The notes beneath the pieces are model-generated. The model did no database searches. It had not been told where the DNA came from and was given only the letters and a program-made list of their open reading frames with translations. The translations under genes were made by a program, and so were the position numbers. This document shows, piece by piece, positions 1 to 5,139 of a stretch of DNA of 5,139 nt. This DNA is from Planctomycetaceae bacterium (GTDB lineage: Bacteria > Planctomycetota > Planctomycetia > Pirellulales > Thermoguttaceae), in NCBI GenBank assembly GCA_003532715.1, contig DOEZ01000518.1, positions 1 to 5,139 of the forward strand. The letters run 5' to 3'. Within the stretch, counting starts at the first letter, position 1. Every line of letters begins with the position of its first letter.

Positions 1-1
1 C

Positions 2-2695
2 CGTCTGGCGGACCTGGGCATCAAGTTCAATTTGAACGAGATGTACCTTGGCACGTTCCATTCCGTTTGCTTGCGGATACTCGAAGACCACAGGGAGTTC
101 ACGCGCCTCAAGCGCAGCTTCACGCTGTTCGATCAATTCGACCAACAGTACTTTCTCTATCAGAAGATCAATGAGTTTCGGACCCTGTCCGACGCTCAGT
201 TGGTGATGGGCGACGACCAGAGGGGTCGATGGGCGCAGTCGGCGGAACTCGCGAAATGGCTCAACAAGGTCAGCGAAGAGGCGCTCGACGTCGATGGGCT
301 GTCGAAGGCGAAGGAGCCCGAGGTGCGCGCCTTGGCCGCTTGCTTCCGCCGATATCAGGAGTTGCTGGACGAAAACAACAGCCTCGATTTTTCCGGCATC
401 CAGCTTGAGACATTGCGCCTTCTTGAGCGCCGTCCCGATGTCTTGAAACAGCTCCGCCAGCGGCTGTCCTACCTGATGGTGGATGAGTATCAGGACACGA
501 ACACCGTCCAGGAACGGATCCTTCTTCTCTTGGCGGGGAAGAGGGGCAACCTTTGCGTTGTCGGCGACGATGATCAGGGGCTGTATCGCTTTCGTGGCGC
601 CACCATCCGGAACATTCTGGAGTTCCCGTCCCTCTTCAAGAGGGGCATCTGCAAACAGGTGACGCTTTCGACCAACTACCGCTCCCATCCTGACATCATC
701 CGCTTCTACAACGGGTGGATGGAGGGGCTTGACTGGACGCAGGATGGCCAGGTCTTCCGGTTTGCGAAGAGCATCGTGCCGCGCAAGGCGACCTTCCCAA
801 AGACGCCCACGGTTCTGCGGCTTGCGGCGTCCGATAAGCGGGATGAAACCACCAAGTGGCATGGCGAAGTGCTTCGCTTCCTGAACAAGCTCAGGCAAAG
901 CAAGAAGCTGGGGGACTGGAACCAAGTCGCCTTCCTGTTCCGTTCGGTTAGGAACAACCGCGTCGTGGCGCTCGCGCGCTTCCTCGAGAGTAAGGGCATC
1001 CCCGTCTATTCGCCGCGCTCCAATATGTTCTTCGAGAGGGAGGAGGTGCGCCTGATGATCGGTGCGCTGATCTTCCTCTTCCCCCAGTTCCCGAAGGTGC
1101 GTCAATGGGTGGAAGGCGTTCATTTGGAGATCTGGGACTACTACGACAACCAGTGTTTCAAGGCATTCGTCGACGAGCTGCGCAAGCCGGAGAACAAGCG
1201 TCTGCTCGAGTGGGCGCGGCCTCTGGCCAAGCGTCATCTGCTGCTGCCCCGGAACGCGGACTATGCCTTTTCTGGCCTCTTTTATCAGATCCTCCAATTC
1301 CCCTTGTTTGCTCGGTTTCTTGAGGAGGATGTGCTGCGGGGGGTCGACAAGGGACGGGCTGCACGCAACCTCGCGACGTTCTCGACGCTGCTCGCCAAGT
1401 TCGAGTATCTCCATTTCATCAGCGTTCTCACTACCGACTACGTTGAGAAAAACGTCAGGGACCTGTTCAATCAGTTCTTCCGCTTTCTCTACGACGGCGG
1501 CATCGAGGAATACGAGGACGATTCGGACTACGCGCCGAAAGGGTGCGTGTCGTTCCTGACAATCCACCAATCCAAAGGCCTGGAATTCCCCATTGTGGTG
1601 TGTGGCTCGCTGGAGGCCGTCCCGCGCAAGCAGTACACCGAACTTGATGAGCTCCTGGAAACCGGCGGCTATCTCTCCAAGCCGCAGTTCGAACCAGCCG
1701 AAAGAATCAAGTCTTTCGATTTCTGGCGTCTCTTTTACACGGCCTTTTCCAGGGCGCAGAACCTTCTGGTCCTGGCCGCGCAGGAGCGCGAGGGACGGGG
1801 CTTGGCGAGATCGCCATCGAAGTATTTCGCAGAGGTCTTCTATGACCTGCCGGATTGGCGTGATCCGGCCGTCAAGTTTGGGCTTCTGACGTTCGAAGCG
1901 GTCAAGGAGATCAATCTCAAGCGGGAATACTCGTTCACCTCCCACATCGCCGTCTTCGAGAACTGCGCCGAACAGTACCGCTTTTTCAAGGATCTCGAGT
2001 TCTCCCCGATTCGCGTCAGCCCCATGCTGTTCGGCTCGCTCGTGCATCAGACGATCGAGGACATTCATAAGGCCGTGTTGCGTGGCGAGGAGCGGACGAT
2101 CAACCCAAGGGCGATAGAAGGCTGGTTCTCCACCAACTATGCCCTGCTCTCGAAAAAGGAACGGGTCTATCTGGCGCCAAGTTCGCAACAGGCCGCGTTG
2201 AGTCATGTCTTGCGCTATTACGAGCGCGAGAAGGGGCGCTGGGATCGGATCCGGGAGGCCGAGGTCGAAATTTCACTGGTCAAGGACCGGTATATTCTCA
2301 GGGGCAATGTCGACCTCGTCCGCGGCGAGCACGACACCGTCGAGATCGTTGACTTCAAGTCCGAGAAGAAGCCGGACATGGAGAGGGACCGCGCTCGCCT
2401 CAAACAGTATCAGCACCAGCTCGAGGTCTATGCCCATCTTGTCGAGGAACGGACCGGCCACAAGGTCAGTCGCATGCACCTCTATTACACCGGCGAGGAC
2501 GGGGGCAATCCCTACGTCAGCTTCAGCAAGGACGATCGGGCCATTGGGAGGACCATTGCGCGGTTCGACGAGATCGTCTCACGCATCGAACGCAAAGACT
2601 ACCGGATCCCCGAGCGACCGGCCCGCCTCTGTGCCGACTGTGACATCCGCGCCTACTGCGACAACAAGAACTGGAAGTTCAGGGAGGCCCGATGA
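2..2695 (+). CDS. UvrD/PcrA-like SF1 helicase fused to a C-terminal Fe-S PD-(D/E)XK nuclease (5' end outside window)
   Basis: Likely a 3'-5' ATP-dependent DNA translocase that also cuts DNA, acting in the cytoplasm. The frame is open from base 2 and codes RLADLGIKFN before the TTG at 32, so that TTG is not the start. The Walker A motif and probably 80-100 residues lie upstream. Counting the codon at 2 as residue 1, the SF1 motifs are GTFHS (17-21), VDEYQDTN (160-167, Walker B), GDDDQGLYRFRGA (188-200), NYRS (225-228), TIHQSKGLEF (520-529) and RLFYTAFSRA (576-585). The nuclease follows with GSLVH (His682), GNVD (Asp771), VDFKS (Asp784, Lys786) and QLEVYA (807-811 area). Cys655 in NCAEQYRF plus Cys877, Cys880 and Cys886 match the four-cysteine Fe-S arrangement of AddB, AdnAB and Cas4. 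The stop overlaps the methyltransferase start by 4 bp. Family assignment is firm. The role (defence rather than housekeeping repair) is inferred from the neighbours. Confidence 0.93.
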   Translation, partial: RLADLGIKFNLNEMYLGTFHSVCLRILEDHREFTRLKRSFTLFDQFDQQYFLYQKINEFRTLSDAQLVMGDDQRGRWAQSAELAKWLNKVSEEALDVDGLSKAKEPEVRALAACFRRYQELLDENNSLDFSGIQLETLRLLERRPDVLKQLRQRLSYLMVDEYQDTNTVQERILLLLAGKRGNLCVVGDDDQGLYRFRGATIRNILEFPSLFKRGICKQVTLSTNYRSHPDIIRFYNGWMEGLDWTQDGQVFRFAKSIVPRKATFPKTPTVLRLAASDKRDETTKWHGEVLRFLNKLRQSKKLGDWNQVAFLFRSVRNNRVVALARFLESKGIPVYSPRSNMFFEREEVRLMIGALIFLFPQFPKVRQWVEGVHLEIWDYYDNQCFKAFVDELRKPENKRLLEWARPLAKRHLLLPRNADYAFSGLFYQILQFPLFARFLEEDVLRGVDKGRAARNLATFSTLLAKFEYLHFISVLTTDYVEKNVRDLFNQFFRFLYDGGIEEYEDDSDYAPKGCVSFLTIHQSKGLEFPIVVCGSLEAVPRKQYTELDELLETGGYLSKPQFEPAERIKSFDFWRLFYTAFSRAQNLLVLAAQEREGRGLARSPSKYFAEVFYDLPDWRDPAVKFGLLTFEAVKEINLKREYSFTSHIAVFENCAEQYRFFKDLEFSPIRVSPMLFGSLVHQTIEDIHKAVLRGEERTINPRAIEGWFSTNYALLSKKERVYLAPSSQQAALSHVLRYYEREKGRWDRIREAEVEISLVKDRYILRGNVDLVRGEHDTVEIVDFKSEKKPDMERDRARLKQYQHQLEVYAHLVEERTGHKVSRMHLYYTGEDGGNPYVSFSKDDRAIGRTIARFDEIVSRIERKDYRIPERPARLCADCDIRAYCDNKNWKFREAR
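2681..2687 (+). promoter_or_regulatory. Ribosome binding site for the methyltransferase
   Basis: AGGGAGG sits inside the last codons of the helicase-nuclease gene, 4 bases before the ATG at 2692. It contains the GGAGG core. This supports 2692 as a genuine start and fits re-initiation by ribosomes that terminate at the overlapping TGA (2693-2695). Confidence 0.7.
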
Positions 2696-4830
2696 GGGGA
2701 TTCAAGAGATGCATCGTCGACGTGGCGGCCACCGCACTCCTGCGTCAGGTCGCCGACGATCTGGAGCTTGACGTTGCCGATCGGCGAAAACGGGTCGACC
2801 TGGAGGAGGCCGTCGCCACCGCCCGACGGTGCAAGCCTGAACACCTGCTCGCCCGCATGACGGAGCGCGAGGTCAAGCAGGTTTGCGAAGCCGTGGGCAT
2901 CGATCCGAAAGGGCGCAAGAATGGGCTGATCAATCGCTTGCTCGACAAGCCGCCGTCAAAGGATACTGGTCAGTCCCGACGAACTCCCAAGGCGTCACAT
3001 CCCCAGGCCGTTTCTTACCAATCAGTGTTAGGAACCGTTCCCGCCATGAATGATAAGCCCGCCTCCCAGAGCACCCTCGTCCTGTCCGAACCGGCAGCCG
3101 AGAGCACCACGGTGGAACGCTACGAGTTTGAGCCGATCAAGGGCTATCCAATGCTCAATTGGCTCGGCAAGCGCCCTTACACGTCGACGCAGTACTACCC
3201 GGCGCAACTCAAGGAAGTGCATGGTGAGGAATTGGATGGGTGGCGCAACAAGATCTTTTGGGGGGACAACCTTCAGGTGATGAGCCATCTATTGAAAAAA
3301 TTTCGCGGAAAATTCGATCTAATTTACATTGATCCACCATTTGACTCAAAGGCTGTATACACGAAAAAAATAAAAAGTAATGGACAAAAACACAATAGCG
3401 ACTCTAGTTCATTTGAAGAGAAGCAGTATTCGGATATGTGGATGAATGATGCTTTTCTGCAATTCATATACGAAAGAATATCCATTATGAGAGAACTGCT
3501 TTCCGACACCGGGACATTGACATTGCATTGCGATCCACACAAGGTTCACCATCTCCGATGTGTCATGGATGAAGTTTTCGGTGAAAGCAATTTTCTAAAC
3601 GAAATTATTTGGAGTTACAGGCGTTGGCCAAGTAATTCAAAAAACTTCCAAGAAATGCATGACAACCTGTTGTGGTATGCGAAAAACAGAAACAGCGACC
3701 GCGTCTTCAACAAGGAGTACGAGGAAGCGTCAGAGAGCTACATGAAAAGATTCGGCGGAAAAACTCAGATTCTCGATGAAGAGAGCGGAACAAGGAAGAT
3801 AACCTCTGATCTGGATACCAAAGGCATGCCGAGAAGAGATGTATGGGATATATCTATTATCGCGGGTGTAGGATCCGAGAGGACTGGATATCCGACACAA
3901 AAACCTGAAAAACTTATCGACAGGATCATAAGATCATGCACGAATCCGGGTGAACTGGTTCTTGACTGCTTCATGGGGTCTGGCACCACGCAAGTCGTCT
4001 CCATGAAACTCGGCCGACGTTTCATTGGTGCGGATATTAATCTTGGTGCAATCCAAACAACCACGAAGCGCCTAGTCAAGACGGCCGCGGATCTGAGCAA
4101 AAAGAAGCTTGATACGACGGTCAATTGCTACACCGGCTTTGAGGTCTACAACGTCAATCACTACGACATCTTCCGGAATCCGGCTCAGGCCAAAGACCTG
4201 TTGATCGAGGCCCTGGAAATCCAGAAGCTCGAGATGGCGACGGTCTTCGACGGCGAGAAGGACGGCCGCATGGTGAAGATCATGCCGGTCAACCGGATCG
4301 CCACGCGCGCCGACCTCAACGAACTGATTGCGGGATTCGACTACAAGGCCTGGGATCGGCGCCGGAACGAGAGCCTGACCCGGCCGGTCGAAAAGATCCT
4401 GCTCGTCTGCATGGGCCACGAGCCCGACCTCAAGGCCCAGCTTCAGAAAGCTGTAGAGCCCTACCGGATCGACGTGCAGGTGGTCGACATTCTGCGCGAC
4501 AAGGCCAATCTCGAGTTCAGGCGTGATTCGGAAGCCAAGGTGACCGTGAAGAAGGGCGAGCTCGTCATTGAACGCTTCTACCCCATGAATCTCCTGCAAA
4601 AACTGTCCCTTCAGAAGGAAGCGGTGGAAGACTGGCGTGAATTGGTCGAGAGCGTCCTGATCGACTGGAACTACGACGGCGCCGTGCTGCAACCAGCCGT
4701 GGTGGATGTCCCCGACAAGAATGAGCTGGTTCAAGGGCGTTACCCGGTTCCCGTCGATGCCGGGACGATCCGCGTCAAGATTACCGACCTGCTGTCGGAA
4801 TCGTGGGAAGGGGGCCTCGGCAATGGCTAG
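2692..4830 (+). CDS. Site-specific DNA amino-methyltransferase, beta class, type III Mod-like, with SAP-like N-terminal domain
   Basis: Transfers a methyl group from AdoMet to an exocyclic amino group of a DNA base; N6-adenine is most likely, N4-cytosine not excluded. Motif order is beta class: GDNLQVM (191-197), catalytic DPPF (214-217, motif IV), a presumed target-recognition stretch (about 300-395), YPTQKPE (400-406, motif X region), LDCFMGSGTT (424-433, motif I, AdoMet binding) and RRFIGADIN (442-450, motif II, acidic Asp448). Residues about 52-85 resemble an SAP DNA-binding helix-turn-helix, followed by a low-complexity linker (about 86-140). Residues about 480-712 lie beyond the catalytic fold and are not assigned. 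The start at 2692 has a good ribosome binding site and an ATGA overlap with the upstream gene. An in-frame ATG at 3046 (Met119) would give a methyltransferase without the SAP-like part, but its AGGA is weak and distant. Codons 198-423 are strikingly AT-rich compared with the rest. It is likely the modification subunit of a system with its two neighbours. Confidence 0.93.
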   Translation: MRGFKRCIVDVAATALLRQVADDLELDVADRRKRVDLEEAVATARRCKPEHLLARMTEREVKQVCEAVGIDPKGRKNGLINRLLDKPPSKDTGQSRRTPKASHPQAVSYQSVLGTVPAMNDKPASQSTLVLSEPAAESTTVERYEFEPIKGYPMLNWLGKRPYTSTQYYPAQLKEVHGEELDGWRNKIFWGDNLQVMSHLLKKFRGKFDLIYIDPPFDSKAVYTKKIKSNGQKHNSDSSSFEEKQYSDMWMNDAFLQFIYERISIMRELLSDTGTLTLHCDPHKVHHLRCVMDEVFGESNFLNEIIWSYRRWPSNSKNFQEMHDNLLWYAKNRNSDRVFNKEYEEASESYMKRFGGKTQILDEESGTRKITSDLDTKGMPRRDVWDISIIAGVGSERTGYPTQKPEKLIDRIIRSCTNPGELVLDCFMGSGTTQVVSMKLGRRFIGADINLGAIQTTTKRLVKTAADLSKKKLDTTVNCYTGFEVYNVNHYDIFRNPAQAKDLLIEALEIQKLEMATVFDGEKDGRMVKIMPVNRIATRADLNELIAGFDYKAWDRRRNESLTRPVEKILLVCMGHEPDLKAQLQKAVEPYRIDVQVVDILRDKANLEFRRDSEAKVTVKKGELVIERFYPMNLLQKLSLQKEAVEDWRELVESVLIDWNYDGAVLQPAVVDVPDKNELVQGRYPVPVDAGTIRVKITDLLSESWEGGLGNG
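2845..2946 (+). other. SAP-like DNA-binding motif in the methyltransferase N-terminus
   Basis: Residues about 52-85 contain LLARMTEREVKQVCEAVG followed by KGRKNGLINRLL. This fits the SAP pattern: a first helix led by a Leu/Glu-rich start, a short loop with Gly-x-Lys, and a second helix of the form LI-x-RLL. SAP motifs are helix-extended-loop-helix units that bind DNA, often AT-rich or scaffold regions. A profile search would settle it; the assignment rests on the pattern only. Confidence 0.55.
3285..3960 (+). other. AT-rich mosaic segment within the methyltransferase gene
   Basis: Hand counting in 60-base lines gives 30-48% GC from 3301 to 3960, about 41% overall. The line at 3181 is 57%, the line at 3961 is 58% and the line at 4261 is 67%. 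The segment uses ATA, AGA, AAA and TTT-type codons that are scarce in the flanks, without breaking the frame. It encodes residues about 198-423: the DPPF catalytic site, the presumed target-recognition region and the TQKP motif, stopping just before the AdoMet-binding FMGSGTT motif. The left edge is abrupt near 3285. The right edge is softer, with a mildly AT-rich stretch persisting to about 4070. Most simply, this is a homologous-recombination import of the specificity core from a lower-GC donor allele. Confidence 0.75.
4129..4827 (+). other. C-terminal extension of the methyltransferase, function unknown
   Basis: Residues about 480-712, after the end of the recognisable methyltransferase fold, form a region of about 230 residues. 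It returns to the GC-rich codon style. It opens with YNVNHYDIFRNP, has an alternating strand-helix look around VEKILLVCMGHEPDL (566-580) and VQVVDI (595-600), and ends with VKITDLLSESWEG. No catalytic motif is evident. Mod subunits of type III systems use their distal parts for dimerisation and for contact with Res, so a partner-binding role is plausible but inferred. Confidence 0.5.
4805..4814 (+). promoter_or_regulatory. Ribosome binding site for the third gene
   Basis: The purine run GGGAAGGGGG ends 8 bases before the ATG at 4823, inside the end of the methyltransferase gene. It supports that ATG as the start, which then overlaps the methyltransferase stop (4828-4830) by 8 bp. Confidence 0.6.
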
Positions 4831-5139
4831 GCGCGCACGGGCAAAGAGCGCCTCGCTCGACTTCGCCTTCTTCCGCTTTCTCTGGGAGTTTTACCGTGGC
4901 AATCGCGGCGCCATCCGAAGGCACTACAAGGAGCTGACCCGCAGGATCCTCGACTTCAACGACCCGGACCGCAATCCGAAGGCCTTCTTGCGCCAGCCGC
5001 AGTTCGAGGCCCTGGAGATGTACGTCTTCCTGAAGGAGTTCCTGGAGAACGCCAAGGTCGAGGACATCTTCCACGACTGGTTCGAAAAGACGGGGCGATT
5101 CACCGATCGCAGCGAAGTGTCAACGGCGGAGCAAAACCA
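4823..5139 (+). CDS. N-terminus of a probable restriction/SF2 helicase (Res-like) subunit, 3' end outside window
   Basis: Only 105 codons and two bases are visible, starting MARRARAKSASLDFAFF and still open at the window edge. The piece is basic at its very N-terminus, then rich in aromatic and charged residues. FRFLWEFYRGN (residues 17-27) is followed by RRHYKELTRRILDFNDP, then FLRQPQFEALEMYVFLKEFL (59-78). The Arg-x-Pro-Gln-x-Glu-Ala-Leu element resembles the Q-motif-like entry of type III Res and type I HsdR superfamily 2 helicases, which bind the adenine base just ahead of Walker A. No Walker A or DEAD/DEAH motif and no nuclease motif is visible, because the gene is cut. Its position directly behind a Mod-like methyltransferase, with an 8-bp overlap, strongly suggests the cognate restriction subunit. 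The coding call is firm; the function is moderately supported. Confidence 0.8.
   Translation, partial: MARRARAKSASLDFAFFRFLWEFYRGNRGAIRRHYKELTRRILDFNDPDRNPKAFLRQPQFEALEMYVFLKEFLENAKVEDIFHDWFEKTGRFTDRSEVSTAEQN

Noticed and set aside
32..34. TTG as the start of the helicase gene
   Set aside because: The frame stays open to the window edge, and GTFHS would then lie only 7 residues from the start with no Walker A. The true start is upstream.
2205..2771. Plus-strand open frame of 188 codons across the helicase-methyltransferase junction
   Set aside because: Its product is dominated by Ser, Arg, Thr and Ala, typical of a shifted frame in GC-rich DNA, while the overlapping genes have clear motifs.
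3260..3265. G6 tract near the left edge of the AT-rich segment as a phase-variable repeat
   Set aside because: Six bases is shorter than typical switching tracts, and another G6 occurs in the helicase gene (1338-1343), so it is expected by composition.
3364..3376. A7 and A5 tracts in the methyltransferase as a phase-variation or frameshift site
   Set aside because: The tracts are short, sit in a generally AT-rich stretch, do not present a proper X-XXY-YYZ slippery heptamer in the reading frame, and the frame is intact.
3285..3960. AT-rich stretch as an inserted mobile element
   Set aside because: It encodes essential, correctly ordered methyltransferase motifs in frame, and no terminal inverted repeats or target duplication are visible. 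Allele exchange fits better than insertion.
4072..4734. Minus-strand open frame of 220 codons
   Set aside because: It lies wholly opposite the methyltransferase C-terminal part, is His/Leu/Val-rich in the way antisense of GC-rich codons tends to be, and has no recognisable motif.

Overview
The window is a fully coding, single-strand gene cluster from a GC-rich bacterium. Counted by eye, the flanking genes run at roughly 57-67% GC with C/G-ending codons. Nothing fixes the taxon; a Pseudomonadota-type genome is plausible, but that is inference. There are no RNA genes, insertion sequences, CRISPR arrays or sizeable intergenic gaps. Both edges cut through genes.

Layout, all on the + strand: (1) positions 2-2695, the 3'-most ~897 codons of a UvrD/PcrA-type superfamily 1 helicase fused to a C-terminal PD-(D/E)XK nuclease with an AddB/Cas4-like four-cysteine iron-sulfur signature. 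Its start and Walker A motif lie upstream of the window. (2) positions 2692-4830, a complete 712-residue beta-class amino-methyltransferase of the type III Mod kind. It has an SAP-like N-terminal domain and a long C-terminal region of unknown fold. (3) positions 4823-5139, the first 105 codons of a gene that runs off the window. Its visible part resembles the N-terminus of a large type III-like restriction/SF2 helicase subunit. The genes overlap by 4 bp and 8 bp, so they form one operon and are probably translationally coupled.

The most reasonable reading is a restriction-modification-like defence locus. The methyltransferase would mark self DNA, the downstream protein would be the translocating or cleaving subunit, and the upstream helicase-nuclease would process or degrade foreign or broken DNA. 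The joint function of the three is inferred from overlap and domain content, not shown by the sequence.

The most striking sequence-level feature is an AT-rich island of about 41% GC (about 3285-3960) inside the methyltransferase gene. It covers the catalytic DPPF motif, the expected target-recognition region and the TQKP motif, and ends just before the AdoMet-binding motif. The flanking parts of the same gene match the GC-rich neighbours. This looks like a mosaic gene whose specificity core was exchanged by recombination.
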